From positions 992,001 to 1,056,000 of the forward strand of contig OW285187.1 in assembly GCA_935421135.1 (NCBI GenBank): a stretch of 64,000 nucleotides of DNA, given 5' to 3'. The translations under genes and the position numbers were made by a program. Under the pieces are notes generated by a model, which had not been told where the DNA came from, did no database searches, and saw only the letters and a list, made by a program, of their open reading frames with translations. Numbering within the stretch: position 1 is the first letter of the stretch; the number at the start of each line of letters is the position of its first letter. Shown here one piece after another: positions 15,655-31,200 of the stretch. The stretch is from Bugulina stolonifera. Its lineage: Eukaryota; Bryozoa; Gymnolaemata; Cheilostomatida; Bugulidae.

Positions 15655-15840
15655 CTGTGAGGGTATAGCATGTGGTATGTGAGGGTATAGCATGTGGTAT
15701 GTGAGGGTATAGCATGTGGTATGTGAGGGTATAGCATGTGGTATGTGAGGGTATAGCATGTGGTATGTGAGGGTATAGCATGTGGTATGTGAGGGTATAG
15801 CATGTGGTATGTGAGGGTATAGCATGTGGTATGTGAAATT
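15655..15840. repeat. 22-bp minisatellite, ~8 copies
   Basis: Unit AGCATGTGGTATGTGAGGGT plus AT, nearly perfect. The minus-strand open frames through it are repeat translations. Confidence 0.92.
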
Positions 15841-16339
15841 ATAGCAAATGTATGTGAGGATGTAGCACATAGTATAGCTACACATGATACACATACATGT
15901 ATACAGCACATATTGCTCTGTCGTACAGTATATTTTTCATGCTATATATCCATGTACATTATATACATATACATGTACATTATATACATATACATGTACA
16001 TTATATACATGTACATGTACATAGATATAATTAGACATATGTAGGCTTACTATAAATTGTAATAAACATATAATACATGTACATTTATCTATACATATTA
16101 CATGATTTGTTGCTGTGTAGTTACACTGTGAGCATTAATCTTAGATATGTGTGGTGTGCTTTACACTACCTATCTTTAAGCTGATATTCTCCAAGTTTTG
16201 TCGGCTTTCAAATCTTACGTTTTGAATAATTGATTTACGATTGTATACTGGATGGAGTGGAATATACTTGTATATGTACTTCATTAGCTAGATTGGTGTT
16301 AAGTAATATTGCATTATATAGATTTGTATAGAGGTAGCT

Positions 16340-16587
16340 ATGGAGACAACTGTAGTAGAGAGGCAGTGTAAGGTGTGCCAGCAGCAACTATGTGCATGCG
16401 GTCAGCAGCGTGTGACTGGGTCAGCACTGGCTTACAGACGACGTACCATCACACATACTGGTGAGATGCACAAGAGACCTCTTAGAGTTACACGTAACAA
16501 ATCAGAGCAGAGTGGAAGGAGGTGTGAGTATAACAACGTACCGACCTACTTGGCCTCTCTCAAGCTCAGGTCTCGAAGCTACTCCGT
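16340..16587 (+). CDS. PDE4: PDE4 alternative first coding exon A
   Basis: ATG at 16340 to donor TCCGT|GTAAGT gives 82 codons plus two bases, phase 2, matching the acceptor at 38670. The N-terminus is cysteine-rich ([11 protein letters not shown]) and then basic (RSRSYS next to the junction). No similar isoform tail is known to me. In vertebrates such tails direct subcellular targeting. The longest of the six alternative N-termini. Confidence 0.82.
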
Positions 16588-19500
16588 GTAAGTTATCACC
16601 CTCTGTTCACTGGGGTATAAGTGGCGAGCTACAGTATATACTTACCTCTGTTATACATACTTACACTTAGGGTATAAATGGCGAGCTATACTTACCTCTG
16701 TTATACATACTTACACTTAGGGTATAAATGGCGAGCTATACTTACCTCTGTCATACATACTTACACTTAGAGTGTACATAGCGTGCCATACTTACATCTG
16801 TTATACATACTTACACTTAGAGTGCACATAGCGCACCATACGTACATCTGTCATACATACTTACACTTAAAGTGTACGTAGTGCGCCATACTTACATCTA
16901 CTGTCCATACCTATACTTACAGTGTACATGTGTAATAGCAGGCTGAGATATGGTGGAGGATAGGATATCCATGCATTACATCTCTTGTCGAATCTATAGC
17001 TACAGCCCAAGTTCTAAAACATTATTATTATTATCGGCCAGCTTTTATCTATCTACTCCGTCGCCTGTAAGCTTCTCACCAAATTATTTATAGCTACGTT
17101 AAGCTGTTTAGAGTTGGGTATAGAATACCACACTTGGACAACGTTGATGATCCTTTGCAGTAACTACATTACATTGCTCTGCTATAAATCCTGCCACATT
17201 CCACATAAATGCTGAGCCTATACTGTTATTGTGACTGTTATGTTATGTCATGCTATGCTATGCTATGTCATGATATGATATGCTGTGCTATGCTATGCTA
17301 TGCTATGCAATGCTACGCTACGTTACGTTATGTTATGTTATGTGATAGTATTTGTTGTTCAGCTGTTTAGAAATATACATGTATAAAGTCTGGTAGGAGC
17401 ACATAACATGCACTGTATATAATAACACTATACCATTGTAACACATGTACATGTATAGTATTAGACTCTCTGTAGATGTACATTTATACGGTTGTCATAG
17501 ACTGTAATATGTTTCTGCTTAGACTCAGTAATATATTCATTTCTATTACAATACAAATGGATACAGTAATACAGAGTTCTACACTCTCACTAGACATTGT
17601 TTACCTTATCTGTTACATAGACAATAATAGGTGTAGATGTAGCAATAAATAATGTATACATGTGTTACATGTACATGTAGTGTGTACATGTAGATGTAGG
17701 TATATATGTATATGTAGGTACAGGTAAGTTATGTACATGTACATGTAGGTATATCTATACATGTATATCCTACATGTGCATCTTACAATAAATGCTAATG
17801 TGGGTTATTTTGTATTGAGCACTAACACTGTACAGAGGCACTTGCTAGAACCTTGAACCTTGAAATCAGCATAATATAACTATTTAGGTCTATCACTAGT
17901 TGCCCTACTATTACATACACTGCAACTAATGTCCTCTAAATCCATTACAGTATATTACACTTACATTGTACATATACACTTGTAGGCCATTTACCTAGAG
18001 CCAGCCTTTCATGGTGCATTAATAGATAACAATATGCAAGTATTTAGTTGTTCACACAAGTGAATATTATGTAATTTCCATCTTGTAGCTGGTGAGTCAT
18101 TGACATCTAAGCATACGAACATAATATTATATAAGAGATGAGGCAATAGACGTAGACATCATTGCAGAATTTATCACATAACATTCTAGATTATACACCA
18201 CGTATGCTGTCATCTGTCTGGTGTCTGTGATCACAGGCATTGGTACCTCCCTTCATATTTGTATCAGTTGCTATCCACTTCCCTGTCAAGTAAGTATTGC
18301 AGTTCATAATATTGTACGGTAGGACTCTGTTTACAAGTTGTCTGCTCTTATCCATAAACTTATTATGAGCAGAGGGGCATTGGAATTACACTAGACTGGT
18401 TACTACTGAGGGGGGGGGGGGAGGAGCGGTCCTATGGCACTATACTTAGACTGAGTACCTAGACAGCTATAGGCCTACTAATAGCAATACTAATAGCAAT
18501 ACTAATAGCAATACTAATAGCAATACTAATAGCAATACTAATAGCAATACTAATAGCAATACTAATAGCAATACTAATAGCAATACTAATAGCAATACTA
18601 ATAGCAATACTAATAGCAATACTAGTAGCAATACTAGTAGCAATACTAATAGCAATACTAATAGCAATACTAATAGCAATACTGGAGGCTGAGAGGATGT
18701 AGTGGTAGTGTGTTTGTTCACTGAGTGTTAAGGCTATTAGGTGTGGTGAAGCCCCAAATTCAAACATCAGTCAGAGATGTAGATAATATTTCTATAGCTG
18801 TAGTACCAAGTCCCTGGTTGGTCATAAAACAACTTTTGTGTAAGAAAAATGTAACATATAAACAGTATGGCTAAACTATTTATAGCACTATTATTATTGT
18901 TATTACTACTACAGTGTTATTAATACTACTATAGTGTTATTAGTATTATGTCTATGGCCAACATAGTAGCTACAGAAAACCCTCTTTACTTTATAACTAC
19001 TTACTTTGTTTATGGTATTTGTGATAGCAGTTCAGTGAATATAGACCCATAGACTGTGAGATACATGTACATGTAGTTGTTAGTCAGAATTATGTGTTAT
19101 GTTAGTGTGGTACACACGTGGGTCTAACACACCCAATTGTGTACATTGTATAATAAATTATATAGATTATATATAAATGTGTAGTTAAGTACATGTACAC
19201 CCTGTATATACATATGTATCTACATGTACATGTATATACATTTATAGTTATGTACATGTATATACATGTACACGAGTGAATGTTCAATGTTTTGTACATA
19301 GATTACATAAATGTACATACATTATATGTGCTGTCATGAACCTGTGAACATGTACATGTACTATAACATGTATTTAACGTAGCTTTGGTTCTCATTTTAC
19401 AAGCTGATTGGTGATATGGGAGCTCTTAGTGGACACTCTCCTACATATTTATACTGTTTATCATACTCTGCTATATATTAAGGGTTTGGAGTTGTTCTCT

Positions 19501-22500
19501 CTCTGGCTGCTCCTTGCTAATTTGATGTACATGTTGGATACTCTCTCAGTACATTCTATATAATAAGGATAACATAGTATACATATAGCTACAAGTGCCC
19601 AGTGCTGGGAGTTATCATCTCCTTCTCTTAGAGGTGAAAGTCATTCAGTGCATTGAATGCTTGGAAGTATTGCTCTCTTCACGGCTAGCTGCTGTTTCCT
19701 AAGCACATTATACATCACATATGTACATGTATATGTACATGTATATGTACATGTATAGGCCTATGTACATGTATATGTACATGTATATGTACACGTATAT
19801 GTACATGTATATGTATACGTATATGTATGTATGTTTATCTCAGCTATCGGCTCACGTGCTTATATACATATAACCTATTAGAATACTTTCTATTTAGCAC
19901 TGCATCCCTCACTCCACATTCTAGCTGATTTAGTTCTAGAGGATAATTGAATATGCAGTAAAACCATTGCATTACATTGCATTACATGCCAGAGCATATA
20001 ATTCATGCGAGAATAAATGAGATTAGCCTGTGAGTTCACTCCCTGGAGTAGGAGGGTATATCTGCAGTATACATGTACATGTGGGTCTGCAGTTTACACT
20101 TGTTTATACTTTTGATACAGATTATATAATGTATTGCACATACAGATCAGATACAACACCAACCGGTTTCCTGTGTTTATAAAAAACATATTTCTTGAAG
20201 CTCAGTGAGTCTATAATTGAGACTGATTACCAATTGAGCACTCCCTCTGGTAGCTAGTTCTATTATAATATAAGCCCAGTACCTAATCTATAATATAGGC
20301 CCATGCAGTACCTGTTCTATAAGCCCTTTTACTCCACACTGTCATACAATGTATGTATAACCCACCTACTCCTACAGTATTATGTAACCAGTGCAGCTGT
20401 TGGTCATGAAACAAAAGTATCATTATAAAGTTTATAATTAGAAATATAATTGTTCAATACTGATGGTGAAGTGAGGTGATCGCAGTGCTGTAGGAAATAG
20501 TACACCATTAACAGCAGTAGCAGCAGTCTAGCAATGCTGCCAGTTGTGTAGTACTCTGCTAGTTGTGTGCATATCATAAAAGTTATGCATTTAATTAATC
20601 AACTGAGCGATCATTCATAATGAAATATTGGGACGATTTAAACAGTTGCTTATCTGTTTACGTCACAAGAGTTTAGTGTACAGCTAACATGGTTAGTTAA
20701 TCTGTCTGTATGTCCACCCAGTGACTGTCTGTTGGTATATCAAGGCACAGATACTCTGTCATGAGTCTACAGAGCTTGCAGTGCTTGCTGTGGAATAGAT
20801 AGAGTGAGAGTCTTACTCACTTGATTGGAACTTGGACTACTTACTCACAGGATGTTGTGTCGTCGGTGATAAAGGTGTGAAGCACATCCTGTCTCTCGCC
20901 TCTTTAGCTACTCTACTTATCTGCTTTCTTCATCGAGTACATTCATTGGGCCATGAGTGTCTGATGGCATACTCTTTGGATACCTCACAAAGATCCATAT
21001 CTTATGTTCCTTCTTATCTCAGAGCTTGACTAGGCTGAGATATTCTCTCATCCTAATTTTAACCGGGAGGCTGCGTCTGTTATGTCTTCCCAGTTTTCAA
21101 CCGCAGAGTTTTAAGACTTTTCTTGCCTCTCCAACTGGAGCTAAACTAAACACCAGACATGACACTAAAGGAGAAATGGGAGGCTTTCTCGGCCAGGCTT
21201 GGACTAAATAGACTTGTTGGTAGTGTCAGCAATTGGATACATGCTACAGATATGGATAAACACCCTGATGTAGTTGTCGCACCGTAAGTTTGCATATTTC
21301 TTTGTAGGTCTAAATGTTTTACGTAGAACTGGTGGAGACTTGATGCCACATGTTTAACACCCCCACCACTTAGCATTGGCCTAACTAGGAACTAAGGCTA
21401 GTTAAGCAGTTGGCTGTTCTTTTCCCTCCATTTGATATCTTATGGTAGAAGCATTGCTGTTCTAAATATACCTACAAATACTATACATGTAGTACTTTAT
21501 CCACATCCACAATATGTCTATGCCTAGTATAAGTTTCTTCAGGCAATTGTTAAATGTACATTTGTACATAGTAGCCTACCAAGTTGTTCTTAAACTCTCA
21601 GAGAGGAAGATATTTGAGCTAAGATATGTAAAGGAAGTAGTCTTGCTTCTCTGCAACTAATTGGCACTGTTTGGGTTGACTGCTGTCTTAGAACTGGTTG
21701 AGGCAAAGAGCAGCCCACATTTTCTGTATTCACTGCAAATGGAACACACATGTCTGTTATGCAGTACAATAACAAGATATACATGTATATTCATGTCTAC
21801 ATTATATTGTCACTTACAATATAATATAGGATTTACATGTTCTTAGGAATGCTATGAATACTAGCTATACCTGTATATTGTTTAGATCATAGGGTTAGGG
21901 CTTTGGATATTGGAGATCTGGAGTAAGGGGCTACTAGGTACTGCCCTACTGCAGTAATATCATTCAACATCTACTACTGTATTTAGAATAACACCACCGA
22001 CTTCTTAAATTACTCACAATAACAGCATTAACCTCTTCACTAGCTAGTCAAGTAGATACTCATGCTGTATATTATATATATTATAGTGAATTCCTATGTA
22101 GATAGTGATATACCTTATATTGTATATGTACATACTGTATTATGTATATCTCATATGGTTGTCTTCTCGTGTCAAGTGTTTACCAGTGCATACTGAATAG
22201 TAGCTGTAGTATATTAATAGTATAGTAGATAAGAATACTCTAGACATTTAGACTGAGGTACCTCTGCAGGTCAAACTAGACTATACTGCTCTGCCTTTTT
22301 CATCTAAGAGGCAGAAAGAGAACTTTACACAAAATTTGAATAATCAATACTCTCTTGAAAGGTGATAACTCCAAACAAATAGCTAATTCATTTCTTGCAG
22401 TTGTCCTCTCTTTAAATGGTAATTATAACAATACAATAATAATAATACATGTACATGTAATATGTTCAGAACCATTCAATGACTCTGAATATTACACTAC

Positions 22501-25130
22501 TTATGACTATATTTTACATGTACTTATATAATTTAAGTGAGAGTTGTGCTACCCCTACATAGTTGCATTGGATGATTGAATGTTTGGGTGCTCAGAGTGA
22601 CAGAGAGTCTCCTGTAGAATGAGAAAAGGAGAGAATTCACATAGAGGGAGTATAAATATGTGCATGTGCTAGGTAGGACCTACATTTAGTATCCTTGTGT
22701 GTACAGACTGCAGTGTATGTATACAGAAGGTGTTGACTGCAGTGTATGTATGGAGAGAGTGTTGACTGTAGTGTATGTATACATAGGGTGTAGACTGTAG
22801 TGTATGTATACAGAGGGTGTTGACTGTAGTGTATGTATACAGAGGGTGTAGACTGTAGTGTATGTATGGAGAGGGTATTGACTGTAGTGTATGTATACAG
22901 AGGGTTTAGACTGTAGTGTATATATACAGAGGGTGTTGACTGTAGTGTATGTATACAGAGGGTGTAGACTGTAGTGTATATATACGGAGGGTGTTGACTG
23001 TAGTGTATGTATACAGAGGGTGTCGACTGTAGTGTATATATAGAGAGGATGTTGACTGTAGTGTATGTATACAGAGGGTGTCGACTGTAGTGTATATATA
23101 GAGAGGATGTTGACTGTAGTGTATGTATACAGAGGGTGTAGACTGTAGTGTATGCAGAGTATATAGAGAGGATGTTGACTGTAGTGTATGTATGGAGAGG
23201 ATGCTGACTGTAGTGTACGTATAGAGAGTTGATACATTTTCTAGATCTACATGTATGCTTATATTTTTGTGACATACTGTTTGGAATTAAATTTTTGCAT
23301 CTTTCTAGGCTGCTGTGGGAGTAGTCCAGTGGCTAACCACAATCAATTGCTTCTTGGCTGGTTGCCAAGCGCTAAGCATAAAATATGATATTACTAGATG
23401 AGAAGCTCCTACCCAGTGATCTGACACTTTGGTATATATATGTATATTGTAGGTGTTGACCATTGATTGATATGTCTTGTTATGATAGTCTAGTATTTAC
23501 TTACATTACTCAGTAAATAATCAATTAACATTGGTTTAATTAACCATTTTTAATTATATGTCGGCTGCTTTGGCCAGAGAATTATGGGATTGATAGCATA
23601 ACCTGTGTACACCCAAATAATGTCAAATGGTGTCCATGAACTTCATTTGCTATACATCAACATGTTTGCCACCTTATGTAAACTGTTTGTGGATATCAAC
23701 AGGAAGCAGTGTTGTTGTAGGCAGCTATTACAGCTTACAATATCCTTTACAACACTAACAATGGTATAAAATACAGAACATACTCAATAATATTCTTCAT
23801 GGTTTTGTACATGACTAAATAATACAGTCATGGATTTCTACGCATGTACCACATTGGAGTTATTCCCTCTCTCTATATTCTCATGGAAGGAAGAGAGAGG
23901 ATAACTTTAATATGTTGAATCTCCACTTGTACGGTGGATATACTACCATAGTGATGTTGTATCACCATGTATTACAGCATAGACAGGGCTATATTATATA
24001 CATAGTAGAGTGTGAATAGTTAAAAGCTAAATAAGCCTATAATAGTATATTTCCCACACTAATTAATAACATGTTACATAACATGTGCCAACATATGAAG
24101 GCACTTGCAAACACCACCCACCCTGTGACAGGCTTCTATTTAGACTAGGAGTTTTTTACAACTTGAATGAAAATATTTTAGAGTAGTTTATTGCCAAATA
24201 TAATATTATAATATAGGCCAGGAGATGTACAGTAGGTAAGTACAGTGGTACTAAAGTGGTATCTATTGCATTAGTGCAGTAGATGGTAGGTACAGAGTTT
24301 GTTGTAATTATGTATTATATAACATAACATCACATAACATTACATGTACAGTTAAGGTATGCACTCATATTATACTACATGTAGTACAATATTCATCTAG
24401 TCATGATATGTATAACATACTTAGTATTTACAGCCCATGCCCTCCTAGCCTTTGTCTACCTATATGGTTATACCTGATTATATAACTATCATATTTACCA
24501 TACTTATACTTACACTCTATATTTAGAATAGTATTTACTCTGTTATTATTATTAGCTCAAGTATAACTAGTGCCATGTGTTCAGTAACTCACTCTGAATT
24601 GATCCCATGTGTTATATGTCTGTTTCTAATTAGATCATGTCTTTCCTCCAATACTGTGCTTGTACCTTGTATTTATAATGTACATGTAAGTGTATACCTT
24701 CCTTATATCCCTGCCTACAAGTACATGTTACCTACAAGTGTAGAGATGTCAGGCATATTCTACTATTAGTGAAATGTAATGGTACATACTAACACTCTAG
24801 TAGCCCAAGTAGCCGCACTGCACTTGTTGCAGTACACGTCATACTATGGAGTAAATTATATTAGTTCACCCTCACTCCAGCTACATGTAAGTGTAGTAGG
24901 TACTTGCACTAAGTGAGCTGATCAACTAGCTGTCAGATTTTACTTCAGCAACTACATCATGGTATGGACCAGAGCTGTTGAGTGGCTCTGGTACGAACTA
25001 TCCTGCTCAATGATAGCTAAACGTCATCAGTTTTTGGTACATTAGAGTTGTCCTTTGCATTAGATTCAGCACAATTTATGTCAAAACCATTAACTATTAC
25101 TTTTACTGCTACTACTGCCACTGCTACTAC

Positions 25131-25204
<74 letters not shown>

Positions 25205-28200
25205 GTACTGATAGAGTGAACATTGTCATTGTATCAACACTCAAGAGACTGAAACCTGCTATATTATTATTAATTTATGGCTCCCATAGTTTTATTATAT
25301 AAGTTGAGCTCTGTGGCACCACACATACACACATGTGTGTATGTACACACATGTGCGTATGTGTGTATGTATACGTGTAAGTGTATAGGTGTAGCCTACA
25401 CCTATACACTTACATACAGCTGTAGATATTATCAATTATTCATATAATTATTTCACAATGTAGCTGTTCATCTGAATGGAAACAAATGGAGTGAGTTTAG
25501 AGTGTTCTGTACGCTGTTACAGTGTTGTGTAAATAATTAAGTTAGCAATAATTGACATGATTATGTAGTTAATGGTTCACACAGAGCACACACAGAGCAC
25601 ACTCAGAGCACACTCAGTGACGGTCACGTCTGTCTGCTTCGACCTGTCACACAGAGCACACACAGAGCACACTCAGTGACGGTCACGTCTGTCTGCTTCC
25701 ACCTGTCACACCGCAGCTCACAGTCTCCTATCCACTATCTCCATCTCCTATCTTTCTATAGAGATAACTCTGATGGCTTAGCTATCAGTTGGTATCTACC
25801 TATCACACACATCTGTATACGACAAATCAACCAATCAGAGCAAGGGTTACAGACTGGTCACAGGTACATGTATAATACAGGTTGATTATCAGTATAGACT
25901 ACAGTTTCTCTCTAGAGGAGAAGTACTCACACATTAAGTATTTACCTGTGGACATCAGGGACTTCACCTCACTTGTCTTCACACTTGGGTCCTACTTATA
26001 TATACACTAGTTACCATTCTTCCACCATCCACGTGCTACACGACATCTACTAGACAGGCACCTATCTACAGAATACCTACATAGACTGACATATCTACAG
26101 AGTACCTACATAGACTGACACACAGACCTAATCGTATATCTCACTGTAATGTCTTCTACCAGTCTGACGTCTCTCGGTGGAACCTATGAGCTAGGTTCTT
26201 CTCCGTCTAGCTTACATACTCCTGGTTATTTTCGTATGAGGAGTAGATCTACGCCCCATGCTTATAGGCATCTACAGCCTAGGAACACACACTATGGACC
26301 AGCTCTAGGTCCACAGGCACTGGATCTTCTTAGGCTACTGTCTGGACCCCACAGGTTGGTGTTTTCTTCTATTCCTGCAGATGTCTCCTGGTTTCTGGTA
26401 TGGCACTAGTTCAGACCCATCTCTGCAAAGCGTTGCTGTTTGTATTTCAATCGTGTAGGACCCTAGGACCCTACCTAGCTTGGGGCCACACCTAGTTGAG
26501 GGCCCGACCTAGCCTGGGGCCCTATGCTCTATTGCTTAATATATTTCAAAGCCTCCATCATTGATTGTAGTCAACTTAGCTTTGAAGAGTAAAGGTGTTT
26601 AGAAGAAGCAGGCTTTTATAAGCCTACTCTAGTTGTTACTCCAGCTGTAGGTAGGCAGGCTGGTCGTTACTCCAGCTATAGGTAGGCAGGCTAGCCGGTT
26701 TGTATAGTGCTCTTAGCTTCCCACACCAGTGTCAACTTACTTTATGGATTACGTGGATATATAGGAGTATAACATGAGGAGTGGTACTGATATTAGTAAC
26801 AAGATTAGAGAAATTAATTGAGCTATTCGATCAGGGTTAATGATTATGGTCCATGTCTAATATCTACTTTAGTTGTTATTAGTCCTTGCTGTAGGATATA
26901 ACATACAGCTTTACACCTCATTTTACACAGTTGATAGATTAGAGTATGGATAATTATGTTGATGATCTGTTCTCTGTAAAACCCTCGTCTCTATACCTCC
27001 TATGAGTAAACTCTATTATTTATATCATATTTATGATGTTTTTATAGCTATAAGTTAATCCATATACTTGAATGCAGCTAGTAGGTATTAGTGTTATTAT
27101 ACTGTGCTGTATGTAAAGCAGGTATTTGGCAACATCCTATAACTAACGCTTCTATAAATACAATATTTTATTATTCTACCGCAAAAAATGGAAATGCTAT
27201 TACTGAATGAACATGGCAGGAGATTTGTGGGTTTTGGCAAAGTTACATTTAACCAACTAATAGGAGATTAGTAGCACAGTCTATAATTATATAGTCTATA
27301 TAACAGAGCTGAGCTTGTCGTTGATAGCCTGAGTTCCAAGCCCTCCAGGTAGCCGAGTAGGTAGTTCACCAAAAAACTTGACTGTCTAATGTAGCCTAGT
27401 TCATGTAGGCTACTGGTATATAGGCTATGACATCATGTAGAATATCCACATAATGTACAAAGGTATAACAGAAATTTTCAAGTAATGGAAATGTTGGAGT
27501 TGTTTCACCTTGTTGGGCTACCTAGAATATTGTTATAGATATTAGTATTATAGTCAATAGGAATAGGGATAGAATACTTCCTGTCCAGGCATATAGTGTA
27601 CATCTACATGTTGTGTACAATTACATCATGTGCATTACATGTACATATACATGTACATGTATATGTACACTATGTAAGTGTGTTATGATACTATACATGT
27701 GTAATACAATGTCTATTACTGTATAATATACAGTTACACTGTGTTCCTGATAGACACAGAGTTTAATTAGATGATACAATGTTTACATAATTCAGATTGA
27801 ATTATCAGGATTCCCAGGTCTAGCTGTTATGTCATGTAAATATTTAAACAATATTTATGTTATCTTGGATTCTAACATCTGAGTAGAATATACAGCAGAC
27901 ACACAGACAGATCTACAAGTATTATTTTATTACATTACAGTGGATCTTATTACATGGATATTATTATTATTATTATTAAACAATTGGACAAGCAAGCAGA
28001 CATTGTCAATTATTCCAGTGAAAGCTAATGGAGTAATAAACTATTACAGAATTGTTTACTAAATAATGTCACATTGACAACTCTTGTGTCTGTGCTGTAA
28101 GGCCTACATGATCCTTTCATCTTTTATTTATTATTTATCATCTGTGACTGAGCAGAAATTAATACTGCCTTTATATGATCACCTAACTCAAACTTCTCAT

Positions 28201-31200
28201 AACTCAGACCATTTTTGCTGGTCCGCTGAAGTCTGAGTTATCCAAGTTCCACTGTATTTATTTTTATGTATGCTATGTTACATGGACTATATAAAATTAC
28301 CTACAAGTTTCTTAGTGGCTCTAGGCTAAAGTTTTAGAATTACATGACTATTTACTGCCATAACCTACAGTGTTTATTCATAATACAGAATAATTAATAG
28401 TAATTAATAGATGTAATTATCACAATAATATTAGCAATACGAATAATTATGCACATACTGAGTATAGACAAGGTTTACACTACTGGGTGCTGCTAGTCAG
28501 TAAGTAGACTATTCACCGTGACACTAACATACATGTATATATACAGTGTTATCTACTGCTAACACCTCATAGGTGATAAGACATCATCACTGGTAGCTCA
28601 CTAGTACTCCATCACTGGTAGCTCACTAGTACTCCATCACTGGTAACTCACTAGCACCCCACCGCTAACCTCTCGGCACTAACCTATCTCACATTAGAGT
28701 GATGTTACAACTACGTCTTGTGTTTGTATTACCATCGTAAACATACCAATTCAAAGTAAAACGTTGCACATACTTGGTGTGGGAGGGAGCCAGCTGACAA
28801 CCAGGAGGGCTTAGTCTTTACTCACTAACCTCTAGTCAGACCCTTGAGAAACTCAAGTCATGTTGAAGTGCTTTGATTCACTACCTGGTTCCATTAAATT
28901 ACTACGTACTACGTACTCGTATATTATAGCACACTGTACCTTTAATAAATTGCTACTGTATAACTAAATTATAGCACACTGTACCTTTAACAAATTACTA
29001 CTGTATAACTATATTATAGCACACTGTACCTTTAATAAATTACTACTGTATAACTATATTATAGCACACTGTACCTTTAATAAATTGCTACTGTATAACT
29101 ATATTATAGCACACTGTACCGTTAATAAATTGCTACTGTATAACTAAATTATAGCACACTGTACCTTTAATAAATTGCTACTGTATAACTATATTATAGC
29201 ACACTGTACCTTTAATAAATTGCTACTGTATAACTAAATTATAGCACACTGTACCTTTAATAAATTGCTACTGTATAACTATATTATAGCACACTGTACC
29301 TTTAATAAATTGCTACTGTATAACTAAATTATAGCACACTGTACCTTTAATAAATTACTACTGTATATAACTATATTATAGCACACCATATTTCAAGTCT
29401 CAACCATGTGATTCCCTACATGCAGGTTTACTAGACATAACTGATTGTCTGGTGGAGGTAGATGGTATTACAGATAGGTAGGTGGTATTACAGATAGGTA
29501 GGTGGTATTACAGATAGGTAGGTGGTATTACAGATAGGTAGGTGGTATTGCAGATAGGTAGGTGGTATTACAGATAGGTAGGTGGTATTACAGATAGGTA
29601 GGTGGTATTACAGATAGGTAGGTGGTATGTTATACCACTATATTTTGATATGAACATCAATGACTGGTATTACAGGATAATCCGTTACACAGAGATTATC
29701 TGTACTCAGACTATTGTGGGCTGAACCACTTCTGGATGGAGGAATCCAGTGAAGACAAAGAAATTATGTATTCTTTGTGGTTTGGCATGTAATGCCTACA
29801 TGTATATCGAGTGCATAATCTGGGTTAATCCAGCCAAATGTAAACCCTAGAGTTATCTACCCCTGTGTTGGTTAAGTCTAGTATAGGATAATCAGCAGTG
29901 TATCTGAATGGAATAGTGATATCCTAGCAGTCACTAGCAGTAACATTATATTAGTTATATTCAGGTAGTGTCAAGATTTCCTGTGTCCTCTGCATTACGA
30001 GGCAATAACTAAATGCGCAAAACTAGGAAACTTTGTATATGTTATAATGTAGCGAATACTTTGCGAATCCCAAAAAAATAAGAGTTGTCTTCTTTTCATT
30101 TTGTATCTCCATAACTAGATTATCCAACAGTACTAGCTTGATCTTGGAGTAGTCTGTACTTTATAGTATTCAGTGGAATCAAACATCGAGCAGTGACCAG
30201 ACCTCCCTCAGCTTCATCTACCATGTATATATCATGTAGCTATTAGATAATCATATTAGACTTTTAAAAGGCAAACAATGATATTATTACAGTTTTATCT
30301 TTTAAAGTCTAAAATATAACACTTCACCAAAGTTTTGGAGTGTTTTTATTGGTTATATTTTATTACATCAACCTCTTCTGGTACAAACAGGTGGGATGGG
30401 AGTGTCTAATTTAGGGGCGATACCAAAATCTTGGTTGCAAATGATGGAGTCTCATGCCAAAGAAGGGAGACTTCACAGGTATAAAACCCACAGAGATACG
30501 ACAGGACATGGTATTTGTTAGTTGTCTTCCCTTTTAAGATGCTGTGAGAAGGGACACACAACTCTTAATAATATAAGCAAGATGTGGCTAGCTGATATTA
30601 TGCGTTTGTGTTTCTAAATGTAACTATCTTGATGTTCTAACATCTTAGTTAACTGATTCACCAGGAGACAACTCCAAGTAGACTCTCAGTGGGTTATCCT
30701 GCTGTTGGAGCTATATCATACCATGGTGCTACATGTATATTTTTTATCTACATGTAACTGTGAGTTGGAGGTACTGCTCTGAATAATAAGGAGGTCTGTC
30801 CACCGAAGCAAGCTAAGCTAACACCAATTACCAAAACATACCATACAGATTCCTTACATAAAAAGCATCTTATAACCACTGATGTTCACAAAAATGTTTT
30901 GCTGAATTTTAAATATGGTAGATCATTATGTACTAATTAACACGTTAGCCTATCTACGACGTAACAAACATATTTTCTTAGTACTGCACACAACTAGAGT
31001 AGATAATTAATTATCCAGTTTCTAGTTAGAGTGATAAGTAAACGTAATCAGATGTTATTAGTCATTAGCTACAGATGGAAGGATTCTTGTATCTATCATA
31101 CTTACAATAACTCATAATATTATGGCAAATACTCATGCAGTGCTTCCTGTTGCAATGTGATATCCACAGCTGTTTTGCCACCAAGGGGGCAGAGAGGGGA

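Larger units (their letters stand above)
16588..21158 (+). other. PDE4 intron between first exons A and B
   Basis: Holds a ~50-bp repeat (core GGCGAGCTATACTTACCTCT, about six copies, 16610-16900), an ATGCT-rich stretch near 17240-17345, a 12-bp array (18475-18682), G-tract 18410-18421 and many TACATGTA palindromes (dense at 19720-19830). I found no coding exon. Confidence 0.6.
21284..26148 (+). other. PDE4 intron between first exons B and C
   Basis: Contains the 29-bp array at 22703-23225, an ACT triplet array at 25122-25205, a perfect 18-base inverted repeat at 25377-25413, a duplicated 59-bp segment near 25590-25710 and a hairpin at 23856-23906. No coding exon recognised. Confidence 0.6.

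Noticed and set aside
18459..18767. Minus-strand poly-(Ala-Ile-Ser) frame, possible antifreeze-like or silk-like protein
   Set aside because: It is simply the 12-bp repeat read in a frame whose unit length is a multiple of three; no start context or splice signals.
22637..23275. Long minus-strand open frames rich in Tyr, Thr, His
   Set aside because: They are translations of the 29-bp minisatellite. Equivalent frames at 33519-33981, 45159-45566, 46361-46807 and 52356-52982 are rejected for the same reason.
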